Positions 23,425 through 32,855 of a stretch of 64,000 nucleotides of DNA are shown in pieces. Under the pieces are notes generated by a model. The model searched no databases, was not told where the DNA came from, and saw only the letters and a list, made by a program, of their open reading frames with translations. The stretch is from Slackia sp. ZJ119 (GTDB lineage Bacteria > Actinomycetota > Coriobacteriia > Coriobacteriales > Eggerthellaceae). Positions within the stretch are counted from its first letter, which is position 1, and the number at the start of each line of letters is the position of its first letter. A program made the translations under genes and the position numbers. The stretch is from NCBI RefSeq assembly GCF_011039175.1, contig NZ_JAAKEN010000003.1, forward strand, positions 1 to 64,000. Reading direction: 5' to 3'.

Positions 23425-26343
23425 ATGACGTACGAACATGACATCGAAAAAAGCGCTGCATGCGCTGAAGGCAAGGCGTTTGACGCGCTGCTGCAGGCGA
23501 GCCGCCGCGGGGCGTATCCGCTCATGTGGCTGGCGCCGTGCGAAGAAGGCGTCGAACGGGTGCGGCGGCGCTTGTCCGGCACGCCGCTGGGGCTTTCCGT
23601 CGGCGTGGCCACGTTCGAGCAATGGGCGGCCGACCAGTGGGAGCTGCACGGTGACGGAACGCGTCCGGTCGATGCGGTCGAGCGGTCGTGCCTGCTGTGG
23701 AGCGTGGTCGCGTTGGGGCCGTGGGCGGATGAGGGCGCGTCGTTCAAAGGCGTCGTCGCGCTGCTTGCCCAGGCAATCTTGCAAGGCGTCAGGGCGCGGG
23801 ATTTCGACGGCGTGGCGCTGAGCGCGTCCCAGCAGGGGCTGGTCGCCTCGCTCGCTCGCTACCAGGCAGAACTTGAGCGGCGCGGCAGGTGTGAGCTGTC
23901 ATGGGCCATGCGCGATTTGGCGGGCCTCATGGCGTTTCGGGGGTGCGTCGCCGCCGTCGGCTTTGACGAGCTGTCGTGGGCCCAGTCCGAGCTTTTGCGG
24001 CGTTTGGGCGCTTCCGGCGAGGCGCTGCGCATCGACGACGAGTGCAGCGCGGCGTCGCGCCCTGACGGCGGCGCCGGCCGGGCGCCTGAACTGTCGGCGC
24101 TTTTGGCGGGCCTGTACGGCCGGGCGGATGCGCCCGTGGCGCCGACCGGCGCCGTTTCGTTTCTGCTGCCGCAGGGCTCCTACGGCCTGGGCGGGCCGCT
24201 TGCGACGCGCGTCGCGGCGCTCGCCTGCGCGGAAGCGGACGCGGCGCGAGCGGCTGGGCGGCGGCCCTTGCCGGTCGTCGTGTGTGCGCCTGACGCGCGG
24301 GACCTGTTTTTGCGCCTGGGGCCGGCGCTGGCGCGACGGGGCGTCGCCTCGCAGACGCGGGGGCGGGCCTCGCGCGTCGCGTTCTCATCGACGGTTTTCG
24401 GCAGGGCGTGGCTGTCTCTTGCCGCCTGCGCCAACCCGGACGTGCGCACGCTTGCGACGCTGTCCGACGTGTTGCGCTCCCCGCTGTGTCCGATGGACGA
24501 CGGGAAGGCCATGGACTTCGACGCCGCGTGGCGCAAGAAGCGGCTGCGTCCCTTCGACGACATGGCGGCCGATGCGGCGTCGCGCGACGGCTTTCTTGCA
24601 ACGCTTTTGCCCCTTGTGCTGGAACGCGATTTCGAAGGGGCGCTTGCGGCGCTGGAGCCCCGCCTGCGATCAGGGGCTTTCGGGGATGCGGCGCTGCAGG
24701 GCGAATCCGTCGCCGCCTTTGCGGCCCTGGGCCGGTTTTTGGCCGCGTGGCGGGACTGCGCGGGCGGCGACGACGTCGCTTGGAGCCTCGTCGCGCAGCG
24801 CCAGGTCGCGTCCCCGCTCGCGTTTTCCGCAGAAGAGGGCGCTGCCGGCCAGGGAGACGTGCTGTTCTGCTCGCTTTCCGACGCCGCGCTCATGGCCCCC
24901 GCATCGGCTGCGGCCGTCGTGCTGCGCGACATGACGGCCGAGGCGTACCCGGTTCGCGTCGAAGAGACGCCCGTCACGCTGCTTTTGGAGCGCATCGGCG
25001 TCGTCTGCGACCTCGACCCGGTGGCCCAGATGCGCCGGTCCCTGTTCCGCTGCCTGTCCGTCGCCAGCACGTCGGTGCTGTTGGAACGCCCGCTGTTCGA
25101 CAAGGACGGCACGCAGACCTATCCGTGCCTGGCCTTTGAGGAAATCGTCGACTGCTATCGGCCCTACGACGTCCTCGACCGCTCGGTCGACCGGGCAACG
25201 GGGCTGCCGCCCGCTGTGGCCCGCTTCGCGTCGGTCGTGCCCGAGGCGCACGTGCACGAAAACCTGCTTGGGGAAGACGCCGCCCCGCCGGGGCAGGGGC
25301 AGGCGTCGTCTTGGCGTGCCGGCTCGCCGGCGAAGGTGTCGCCTGAAGGCGTGTCTGCGCTGGTCGGAGGCGCACATGGCGGCAGTGCGGTCGTGCTGTC
25401 GCCCTCGGCGGTGGAGACGTATCTGGAATGCCCGCTCAAATGGTTCACGCTGCGGCGGTTGCGGCTGAAGGTGCCCGACGCCGGGTTCGGGGCCATGGAG
25501 AAGGGGTCGTTCGCCCATGACGTGCTGAGGCGTTTTTACGAGCGGCTGCACGAACGGGGCGCAGCGAAGGTTGCGGCCGACGACGTGGCACGAGCGCAAG
25601 CGCTCATGGAGGCCGTGGCAGACGAAGAACTGGCCCGCCAGCCCGCGCTGCCCCCTTCGCGCAACCCCCTCGTTGCCGTGACGGCGGCCGAGGAGGCCGA
25701 GGCCAGGCATCTCAAGCGGCAGCTCGTCGGCTTCGTGCCGTGGGAGGCGCGGCTGCTTGAGGGCTTCGTGCCGACGCATTTCGAATACGAGTTCGGCAAA
25801 AAGACCCCGTTTTCCTATGCCGGGGTCTGCCTGACGGGATCCGTCGACCGCATCGACGTGAACGGCAAGGGGCAGGCCGTCGTCATCGACTACAAGTCGT
25901 CGGTGAAAGGGACCTACGACGTGCGCAGCCGGTCTTCGGCGCCCCAGGCGGGCGGCGCGGTGCTGCCCGACAAGGTGCAGGCGCTCATGTATGCCCAGGT
26001 GGTGCGGCGAGAATTGGGGCTTGACGTCGTCGGTGCGCTCTACGTGGGCTACCAGCCTCGCGCAGGCAAGCCGCCGGCGCTTTCGGGCGCGTTCGACCGG
26101 ACGGCCGTCCAGCCGTCGCAGGCGTGGGACGCGAAGGCCGAGCTTGTCGGGTATCCGCAGCTCGACGACGACGGGTGCGCGGCGTACGGGGCGTCCTCGT
26201 TTGCCGAGCTTGTCGACGAGGTGGAGCGCGGCGTGGAAAAAGCGGTCGCGTCGCTTTGCGAAGGCCGCATCGCGCCGTATCCCCGCACGGCCGACGCGTG
26301 CAGCTTCTGTCCGGTGCAAGACTGTGCGAAGAGGCGGGACTGA
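23425..26343 (+). CDS. addB: AddB/RexB-like PD-(D/E)XK nuclease subunit
   Basis: 972 aa. The N-terminal ~650 residues form an inactivated helicase-like region. The C-terminus is a RecB-family nuclease: VETYLECPLKWF with the first cluster Cys, GSFAHDVLRRF, VDRIDV and VIDYKSS (catalytic Asp and Lys), ending CSFCPVQDC, whose cysteines would complete the AddB Fe-S cluster. With AddA it resects double-strand breaks for recombination. The ATG at 23425 coincides with the predicted transcription start; the longer frame upstream overlaps the ClC gene. The stop overlaps the addA ATG by one base. Confidence 0.85.
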   Translation: MTYEHDIEKSAACAEGKAFDALLQASRRGAYPLMWLAPCEEGVERVRRRLSGTPLGLSVGVATFEQWAADQWELHGDGTRPVDAVERSCLLWSVVALGPWADEGASFKGVVALLAQAILQGVRARDFDGVALSASQQGLVASLARYQAELERRGRCELSWAMRDLAGLMAFRGCVAAVGFDELSWAQSELLRRLGASGEALRIDDECSAASRPDGGAGRAPELSALLAGLYGRADAPVAPTGAVSFLLPQGSYGLGGPLATRVAALACAEADAARAAGRRPLPVVVCAPDARDLFLRLGPALARRGVASQTRGRASRVAFSSTVFGRAWLSLAACANPDVRTLATLSDVLRSPLCPMDDGKAMDFDAAWRKKRLRPFDDMAADAASRDGFLATLLPLVLERDFEGALAALEPRLRSGAFGDAALQGESVAAFAALGRFLAAWRDCAGGDDVAWSLVAQRQVASPLAFSAEEGAAGQGDVLFCSLSDAALMAPASAAAVVLRDMTAEAYPVRVEETPVTLLLERIGVVCDLDPVAQMRRSLFRCLSVASTSVLLERPLFDKDGTQTYPCLAFEEIVDCYRPYDVLDRSVDRATGLPPAVARFASVVPEAHVHENLLGEDAAPPGQGQASSWRAGSPAKVSPEGVSALVGGAHGGSAVVLSPSAVETYLECPLKWFTLRRLRLKVPDAGFGAMEKGSFAHDVLRRFYERLHERGAAKVAADDVARAQALMEAVADEELARQPALPPSRNPLVAVTAAEEAEARHLKRQLVGFVPWEARLLEGFVPTHFEYEFGKKTPFSYAGVCLTGSVDRIDVNGKGQAVVIDYKSSVKGTYDVRSRSSAPQAGGAVLPDKVQALMYAQVVRRELGLDVVGALYVGYQPRAGKPPALSGAFDRTAVQPSQAWDAKAELVGYPQLDDDGCAAYGASSFAELVDEVERGVEKAVASLCEGRIAPYPRTADACSFCPVQDCAKRRD

Positions 26344-29300
26344 TGGATCTTTCGACTGCAACTTCCGGTCAGCGCCAGGCCGTCGAGCATGTCGGCGGGC
26401 CGCTGCTGGTCTCCGCCGGCGCCGGGTCGGGCAAGACGTTCACGCTTACGCAGCGCATCGCCTACGGGCTTTTGCCCGAAAGCGGGCCGGCCGCTTCGTC
26501 GGTGGACGAGGTTTTGGCCGTCACGTTCACGACAAAGGCGGCCAACGAGATAAAAGCCCGCGTCAAGCGCACGCTGCGAGCCGAAGGCCTGGGCGCAGAG
26601 GCGCTGCGCATCGACGGGGCGTGGGTGTCCACCATCCACGGCATGTGCACGCGCATCCTGCGGGCCCATGCGCTCGACCTGGGGATAGACCCGTCGTTTT
26701 CCGTCATGGGTGAGGCTGTCCGCGAAGACGTGCTGGCCCGCGCCCTCGACGAGGCGATGCGCGCCTTGGAGGCGCAGCGGCGCCAAGGGCGCTCTTGCGG
26801 CCTGCTTGACGAGTACCCCGTCCGCTCGGCGGCGTTCGGCGGCCTCAGCGTGCGCGGCGCGGTCGAAGGGCTGCTGGCTCGGTCTTCGGCGCTTGGCGGC
26901 GGCCTGGACGCCGTGGCGTGGGGCGGCGGCAATGTTTCGCCGGCAGACGCCGCGCGGGCGGTCTTGGACGCGATGGAAGGGCCGCTGCAGACCTTTTTCA
27001 ACGCCGTCGTGAAAAAGACCGCCAGTTCGGAAAAGCACGAGGCGGCGGTCGAGCAGGCAGTCGCCGACCTGCAAGAATACCTGCTCGACGCAACGCGCAA
27101 CGCGTCGTGGGAGGCGCTGGCTCGCCTGCTCGAATCGGTGCCGCTCGTGCCGAAGAACTTCGGCCCGAAGGAAAGCCGCTTTTTGGTGGCGGAATACCAG
27201 GAGGCGCACCTGCAGGCGCTGCAGGAGGTGCGGCTGGGCCTGGCGCGGCCCTTCGCCGAAGAGCTGGCCTGCCTGGCCGAAGAGGTCCGGCGCATCTACG
27301 GGCGCAAGAAGCGTGCGTTGGGCGTGCTCGACCAAGACGACCTGCTCAGCGAGACGTACCGGGCGCTGACGGAGCACCCCGACATAGCGAAGCGCTACGG
27401 CGAGAAGTTTTCGCTGGTCATGGTCGACGAGTTCCAGGACACGAGTGCGGTGCAGGTCGATCTGATCGGCGCTTTGGCGGGCGAGAACCTGCGCCGCCTG
27501 TGCACGGTGGGCGATTCCCAGCAGTCCATCTACCGCTTCCGCGGGGCCGACGTGAACGTCTACGAGCGCCACAAGGAAACCATGGCCCGGCCCGAAGTCG
27601 GCGCCCTGTGCTTGGAGCTGTCGAAGAACTTCCGCAGCCATCGCGACGTGCTGTCCTTCGTCGACGCCGTGTTCTCGCAGCCCGAAACGTTCGGCCGCCG
27701 CTTCATGAGCCTGGCGCCCCACGACGGGCGGCCAAGCGGCTATCGCGGCAGCGCCCCGCGCATCGACGTCGTTTTCGCCCGGAGCTGCGGCGGCTCGGGG
27801 ACGGACGCGGGCGTGCGCACGGCCGCCGCCGAGATGGCGCGTCGTTTCGCGCAGCTGCGCCGCGAAGGCCATCCGGCGTCGGACATGGCGGTCCTTTTAG
27901 GATCCATGTCGAAGGCCGGCGCCTATGCCGAAGCGCTGCGAGGCGAAGGGTTCGAATGCGTGGTGACTGGCGGATCGAAGTTTTCCGAGGCGCCCGAGGT
28001 GCTCGTCGTGCAAAGCCTGCTGCACGTGCTGGCCAACCCGGCCGACACGCTGTCGCTCTACGCTGTGCTGACAAGCGGCATGTTCAAGCTGTCGGCCGAC
28101 GATCTGCTTGCGCTGGCGACCGAAGGGCCCGCGTCGGACGCCCCCGGCGCCCACCGCTCGCTGTGGCGCGGGCTGCGCAATCTGGATGCTGAGGCTGCGG
28201 GAAGGCCGTCGCTTTCCCATGCGGCGTCGGTGCTGGGCCGCGCCTGGAAGGCCTGCGGGCGCGAGGCCGCATCGCGCACGGTCGAGCGCGTGCTGCGCGA
28301 AAGCGGGTGGCTGTGGCGGCTGGAGCGCGAAGGCGCACAGGGCCGGGCCGTGCTCGCCAACGTGCTGAAGGCGCTGCGCCTCGTCGAATCCGTCGAGCAG
28401 GCCGGCGGTCTGGGGCCGGCGTCCGTGTCGCAGGCGTTCGACGACGAGCTGGCGGTCATGAAGGCGCCGCCCGGAGCGCTTGCGGGCAGCGGCGAGGACA
28501 CCGTGCGCATCATGACCATCCACGCTTCGAAAGGCTTGGAGTTTCCCATCGTGGGCCTTGGCGAGTTTTGGGGTTCGCAGCGCACGTCGAGCCTGGTCAT
28601 GGAGATAGAGGGCGATGCGCTGTACGCGTCGTTGGCGCCGTCGCGCACGCTTGACGGCTTTCCCGAGCTGAAAAGGCGCACCAACGACGCGAAGCTGCTC
28701 GAGTGCCTCTCGCCGCAGGACGAGCCCCTTGCCCGGGCGGCCGAGCGCACGCCGGCGCAGTTCCGGGCGCGGCTCGTCGAGCGGAACCGGTCCGAAGAGC
28801 GCGACGAGCTGTTCCGCAAGCTCTACGTCGGCGTCACGCGGGCAAGCGAGGCGCTGGTCGTGGCGATGTACGCCTCCGTCAAGGAAAAAGCGAAGCCGAA
28901 GGACGGCGACGGCGCGTCCGATCTGCCGAAATACCCGGTCGGCATCGAAGAGGTGCGCAGTGCGCTGTTCGGCGGAGAGGACTTTCCGTGCGGCGCAGCG
29001 ACGTTCGACTACGGCGGAACGGAGCCGGGGCGCTTCACGTGCGTCGATGCGGCGCCGCCCGAAGAGGCCGAAGGGACGGACGGGGCGGCGTGGGGCGCCG
29101 GCTCGTCTGGGGAAGAGGCGTTTTTCGTGCCTGCAGACGCCGCCGGGTGCAGCGTGCGGCCCCGCCCGCAGGAAAAGCCGGCGCGGGAGTCGTTTTCGTA
29201 CACGTCGCTGTCCCACGCAGCTGCCGCCGCCGCGGGCGGGCAAGAACCCGGTTCTGCCGCCGGCGTTGCGTGCGGGCTTGGCGCGAAGGACGCTTCTGTT

Positions 29301-29975
29301 GCCGATGCGGATGGGAGCAAGGTCGGCCCTGCCGCGGGCGCGGGCGGGTCGGCCCTCGACGCAGAGGCCGCGTGCGCCGCGGACGGAGCGGCGCCCTTGC
29401 AGCGCTCTGCGGCCGCCGACGAGGCGACCGCCCTCGGCACGGCGTTTCACCGCGCCTGTCAGTGGGCCTTCGCGCATGGGCGCGTGCCCGATGCGGGCCG
29501 GCTCGCATCGTGGCGTGCGTGCTACGGGCTGTCGGACGCCGCCTTCTCGCGCCTTGAAGCGGCCGCCGACGCGTTTTTCGGCAGCAGCCTGTTCGATGCG
29601 GCGACGGCCTTCGAGCACCGCCAGGGCGAGGTCCCGTTCTTCCTGCCGGTGGGGGACCGCTTCCTTGAAGGCGAGATCGACCTGCTGTGCTACGACGGCG
29701 ACGCCTGCGGGGCGCGGGCGCTCGTGTACGACTACAAGACCGGCGGACGGTCGGGCGAGACGCAAGAAGCGGTCGAGGACAAGCACCGCCTGCAGGGCGC
29801 CTGCTACGCCTACGCGCTTCTGGCGTCGGGCTTTTCCGAGGTGACGCTCAAGTTCATCCGCGTGGAACACCTGGGCGAGGAAGGCGGCGTGGGCGTGGTG
29901 GAATACCGCTATGCCCAAGACTCGCTCGCCTCGCTTGACCGCCTCGTCCGCCGGGCGAGCGAGGCGGCGTCGTAG
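26343..29975 (+). CDS. addA: AddA-like UvrD-family helicase-nuclease
   Basis: 1210 aa. Superfamily 1 helicase motifs: SAGAGSGKT (Walker A, residues 24-32), VMVDEFQDTS (motif II), GDSQQSIYRFRGAD (III), LSKNFRSH (IV) and TIHASKGLEFPIV (V). A RecB-type nuclease domain sits near the C-terminus (GTAFHRA, EGEIDLL, VYDYKTGG). Residues ~900-1020 are a low-complexity Ala/Gly/Ser/Glu linker between helicase and nuclease. It partners the preceding AddB-like subunit through a TGATG coupled start at 26343. The TAG stop abuts a truncated dispersed repeat. Confidence 0.9.
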   Translation: MDLSTATSGQRQAVEHVGGPLLVSAGAGSGKTFTLTQRIAYGLLPESGPAASSVDEVLAVTFTTKAANEIKARVKRTLRAEGLGAEALRIDGAWVSTIHGMCTRILRAHALDLGIDPSFSVMGEAVREDVLARALDEAMRALEAQRRQGRSCGLLDEYPVRSAAFGGLSVRGAVEGLLARSSALGGGLDAVAWGGGNVSPADAARAVLDAMEGPLQTFFNAVVKKTASSEKHEAAVEQAVADLQEYLLDATRNASWEALARLLESVPLVPKNFGPKESRFLVAEYQEAHLQALQEVRLGLARPFAEELACLAEEVRRIYGRKKRALGVLDQDDLLSETYRALTEHPDIAKRYGEKFSLVMVDEFQDTSAVQVDLIGALAGENLRRLCTVGDSQQSIYRFRGADVNVYERHKETMARPEVGALCLELSKNFRSHRDVLSFVDAVFSQPETFGRRFMSLAPHDGRPSGYRGSAPRIDVVFARSCGGSGTDAGVRTAAAEMARRFAQLRREGHPASDMAVLLGSMSKAGAYAEALRGEGFECVVTGGSKFSEAPEVLVVQSLLHVLANPADTLSLYAVLTSGMFKLSADDLLALATEGPASDAPGAHRSLWRGLRNLDAEAAGRPSLSHAASVLGRAWKACGREAASRTVERVLRESGWLWRLEREGAQGRAVLANVLKALRLVESVEQAGGLGPASVSQAFDDELAVMKAPPGALAGSGEDTVRIMTIHASKGLEFPIVGLGEFWGSQRTSSLVMEIEGDALYASLAPSRTLDGFPELKRRTNDAKLLECLSPQDEPLARAAERTPAQFRARLVERNRSEERDELFRKLYVGVTRASEALVVAMYASVKEKAKPKDGDGASDLPKYPVGIEEVRSALFGGEDFPCGAATFDYGGTEPGRFTCVDAAPPEEAEGTDGAAWGAGSSGEEAFFVPADAAGCSVRPRPQEKPARESFSYTSLSHAAAAAAGGQEPGSAAGVACGLGAKDASVADADGSKVGPAAGAGGSALDAEAACAADGAAPLQRSAAADEATALGTAFHRACQWAFAHGRVPDAGRLASWRACYGLSDAAFSRLEAAADAFFGSSLFDAATAFEHRQGEVPFFLPVGDRFLEGEIDLLCYDGDACGARALVYDYKTGGRSGETQEAVEDKHRLQGACYAYALLASGFSEVTLKFIRVEHLGEEGGVGVVEYRYAQDSLASLDRLVRRASEAAS

Positions 29976-30079
29976 CACCGCGCCGCGGCGGGTGCGCTGA
30001 CGTGCGCAAACGAGTCCTGGGGCCTGCGGGCGCCGTCGCGCAGGCCCAGGGCTGGCGGAATGGATCGGCGTTTCCCTAG
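29973..30079 (+). repeat. Truncated copy of the dispersed palindromic repeat between addA and mreB
   Basis: 30047-30079 is a B-type end (GGGCTGGCGGAATGGATCGG then CGTTTCCCTAG). Upstream, GTGCGCAAACGAG (30002-30014) matches the centre of the full element at 53561-53720. The A-type end is missing; the addA stop TAG (29973-29975) sits where its TAG would be. Confidence 0.72.
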
Positions 30080-30169
30080 TGGGGACAAGGTGTATTTTCC
30101 AGGCTGGTCACAGGCCTGTGTTATCATTTTAACTTGCTATGATTACGTGACCGCAAGGGGAATGCCTTC

Positions 30170-31225
30170 ATGTCATTTCTTGATATATTTTCCAGCTTGA
30201 CCGGGCAGATGTCCGCCGACATGGCCATCGACCTGGGCACCGCGAACACGCTTGTCGCCATTCCCGGCGAGGGCATCGTGGTCAACGAGCCTTCCGTCGT
30301 CGCCATCGAAAAGAACACCCATCGGGTGCTTGCCGTCGGGCACGAGGCCAAGAACATGATCAACCACACGCCGGAGGCGTTTTCGGCCGAGCATCCGCTC
30401 CATGACGGGGTGGTGGCCGACTACGACGTGACCGAGGCGATGATCTCGGCCTTCATCAACAAGGCCGCGCCGCGCAAGTACCCGTGGCAGGCCAAGCCGC
30501 GCATCGTCATCTGCATCCCGTGCGGCGCCACGTCGGTTGAGAAACGCGCCGTGTTCGAGGCCGCCGTGCAGGCGGGCGCCCGTCAGGCCTATCTCATCGA
30601 AGAACCCATGGCGGCCGCCATGGGCGCCGACCTTCCCGTCACCGAGCCCACCGGCTCCATGGTCGTCGACATCGGAGGCGGCACCACGGAAGTGGCCGTC
30701 ATCTCGCTCGGCGGCATCGTGACGTCAAGCTCGCTGCGCCTGGCCGGCAACCGCATGGACGAGGCCATCGCCATGCACCTGCGCGACCTTCTGGGCATCA
30801 AGATCGGCGAGCGCACGGCCGAGATCATCAAGATCAAGATCGGCTCCATCCTGCCGTTCGAAGACGGCCGCGAGCGCGACATGATCATTTCCGGCCAAGA
30901 CGTCATCACCGAGCAGCCCAAGGAAGTGACGATTCAGTCCGAAGACGTGCGCAGTGCGCTCATCGCCCCGTGCGAGGAAATGGTCATCCACATCAAGGAG
31001 ACGTTCAAAAAGACGAATCCCGACCTGGCCTCCGACATCATCCAGAACGGCATCCTGCTCACGGGCGGCGGCGGCCTGCTCTCGGGGCTCGACCGCTATC
31101 TCACCGACAAGCTCGAAATCCCCGTGTGGACGAGCGAAACGGCGCTCACGAACGTCGTCATGGGATGCCTGAAGGTGCTTGAGACGCCCACGGCCCTCAA
31201 GCAGACCCTCATGCGGTCGAAATAG
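30170..31225 (+). CDS. mreB: Rod-shape-determining actin-like protein MreB
   Basis: 351 aa, standard length. The actin-fold nucleotide site is clear: AIDLGTANTL (phosphate 1), VVDIGGGTTEVAV (phosphate 2) and LTGGGGLLSGL (adenosine). MreB forms membrane-associated filaments that guide lateral wall synthesis. First gene of the mreB-mreC-mreD-mrdA-rodA block. AAGGGGA precedes the ATG. A 12-bp palindrome (CACAGGCCTGTG, 30110-30121) and a TATGAT (30138-30143) lie upstream, possibly regulatory. Confidence 0.97.
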   Translation: MSFLDIFSSLTGQMSADMAIDLGTANTLVAIPGEGIVVNEPSVVAIEKNTHRVLAVGHEAKNMINHTPEAFSAEHPLHDGVVADYDVTEAMISAFINKAAPRKYPWQAKPRIVICIPCGATSVEKRAVFEAAVQAGARQAYLIEEPMAAAMGADLPVTEPTGSMVVDIGGGTTEVAVISLGGIVTSSSLRLAGNRMDEAIAMHLRDLLGIKIGERTAEIIKIKIGSILPFEDGRERDMIISGQDVITEQPKEVTIQSEDVRSALIAPCEEMVIHIKETFKKTNPDLASDIIQNGILLTGGGGLLSGLDRYLTDKLEIPVWTSETALTNVVMGCLKVLETPTALKQTLMRSK

Positions 31226-31242
31226 GGCCGGACGCACCAGCC

Positions 31243-32319
31243 ATGGCGCTCAATTTTCAACAACGGACCTCGACCTTCGTGCGTCGGGCGCTGCTCGGCG
31301 CACTCATAGTCGTCTCGATCGCGCTTCTGACCGTGTATGCGCGGGAAGGGGACGGCGGCTTTCTGCACCAGGTGCAAGGAGCGGTGTCGGGCATTGTCGC
31401 CCCTATCGAGACGGCGGGGGGCGCGGTGGCGCAGGTGGGCGACGACGCGGCGACGGCCGTCGAAGACGCCATGGCCGACGAATCGACGCTTTCGGAACTG
31501 CGCGAATACAACGCCCAGCTCATCGAACAGTACGCTCAGGGCGAGGAATACCGCCAGGAGGCGGAGCGGCTGCGCGGCCTGCTCGACTTGAAGGATGCTT
31601 ACAAGATCGAAGGCGTCGGCGCCCGCGTCATCGGGCGCAGCGCCCAGGCGTGGAGCCAGGCCATCACCATCGACAAGGGCGCCTCGGCCGGCGTGGACAG
31701 CGGCCAGACGGTCATGGGCCCCACCGGCGTCGTCGGCCAGGTCGTCGGCACGACCGACAACACGGCCACGGTGCGCCTGCTGTCCGATCCGCAAAGCGGG
31801 GCGGCCGCCATCGTGCAGTCGTCGCGAGCGGAAGGCATCGTGCGCGGCTCGCTTGACGGGCTGCTGTACCTCGAAGACGTGGCGGCAGATGCGGAAGTGA
31901 AAGTCGGCGACGTCGTTTTGACGTCGGGCTTGGGCGGCAGCTATACGAAAGGCCTGCTCATCGGCACGGTCGTCAAGGTAAGCGACGCATCGGGCGGCGT
32001 GACGCGCAAAATCGTCGTGTCGGCCAACGACGAAGCGTCCCTGCTTGAGGAAGTGCTCGTCGTGTTCTCGGCGAAAGGGTCGTCCATCGACAGCTCGGCC
32101 GACGAGGACGCCAACGCCTCCGACGCCGCCGCAGGCAACGGCAGCGGCGAAGGCAGCGGCGAGACGGGCCAGGACGGCACGGAAGGCGGCGAGGCGGCGC
32201 CGGCCTCCGACGCCGGCGAAGGCGCAGAAGGCAGCGATGCGGGCTCGGGCGCCGGCGTGGACTCTGGGGCTGACGCCCAAGCCGCCGACTCGGGCGCAAA
32301 CGGGGGTGTGGCCGCATGA
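31243..32319 (+). CDS. mreC: Rod-shape-determining protein MreC
   Basis: 358 aa. A single N-terminal membrane helix (residues ~15-33), a coiled-coil stretch (~85-115, including LREYNAQLIEQY and RLRGLLDL) and a beta-rich domain with VIGRSAQAWSQ, GVVGQV and LLSDPQSG follow the usual MreC plan. The last ~70 residues are Gly/Ser/Asp/Glu-rich and probably disordered, longer than typical. MreC scaffolds PBP2 and MreD outside the membrane. It starts 17 bp after mreB and overlaps mreD by 4 bp. Confidence 0.94.
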   Translation: MALNFQQRTSTFVRRALLGALIVVSIALLTVYAREGDGGFLHQVQGAVSGIVAPIETAGGAVAQVGDDAATAVEDAMADESTLSELREYNAQLIEQYAQGEEYRQEAERLRGLLDLKDAYKIEGVGARVIGRSAQAWSQAITIDKGASAGVDSGQTVMGPTGVVGQVVGTTDNTATVRLLSDPQSGAAAIVQSSRAEGIVRGSLDGLLYLEDVAADAEVKVGDVVLTSGLGGSYTKGLLIGTVVKVSDASGGVTRKIVVSANDEASLLEEVLVVFSAKGSSIDSSADEDANASDAAAGNGSGEGSGETGQDGTEGGEAAPASDAGEGAEGSDAGSGAGVDSGADAQAADSGANGGVAA

Positions 32320-32843
32320 CCATCGAACGCGAGGACGTCATCGTCGCCGTCGGCGCCGTCGTTGCAGTGATCCTGCAGCTTGTCGTTGCGCCAAACGTCA
32401 TCCTGTTCCAGGCCGTTCCGGACTTCCTGCTTGCCTATGTGCTCGTCGTGGCCATCGCGCGGCCCCGCGAATCCGGCTCGATCCTGCCGTTTTTGCTCGG
32501 CCTGGCCTACGACCTGCTCGGCACCGGCCCGGTCGGGGGCATGGCGCTGCTGTTCGTGATCGCGTCGTATCTTGCGGCGCGTGCCTTCACGGTGCTTGAC
32601 AACGACACGTTGTTCATGCCGCTCACCATTCTGGTCGTCGCCACCTTCCTTGTGGAGATGCTGTATGGAGGATTGCTTATTCTTCTGGGGCTTCCAGTCA
32701 GCCCTCTTGACGCTCTTCTGTACCGCGCGTTACCGTGTGCCCTCTACGATTGCGTTTTCGCACTCATCATGTACCCCGTCATGGTGCGCCTGCTCGCCGG
32801 CGGATCGCAAGACCGCGGCCTGCGCACGCCCCATTTGCGATAG
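32316..32843 (+). CDS. mreD: Rod-shape-determining protein MreD
   Basis: 175 aa, almost entirely hydrophobic with about five membrane helices. PRESGSILPFLLGLAYDLLG holds the conserved G..YD segment of MreD. It completes the MreBCD elongation complex. It starts in an ATGA overlap with mreC and is followed after 12 bp by the PBP2 gene. Confidence 0.9.
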   Translation: MTIEREDVIVAVGAVVAVILQLVVAPNVILFQAVPDFLLAYVLVVAIARPRESGSILPFLLGLAYDLLGTGPVGGMALLFVIASYLAARAFTVLDNDTLFMPLTILVVATFLVEMLYGGLLILLGLPVSPLDALLYRALPCALYDCVFALIMYPVMVRLLAGGSQDRGLRTPHLR

Positions 32844-32855
32844 GAGCCTGATCGT

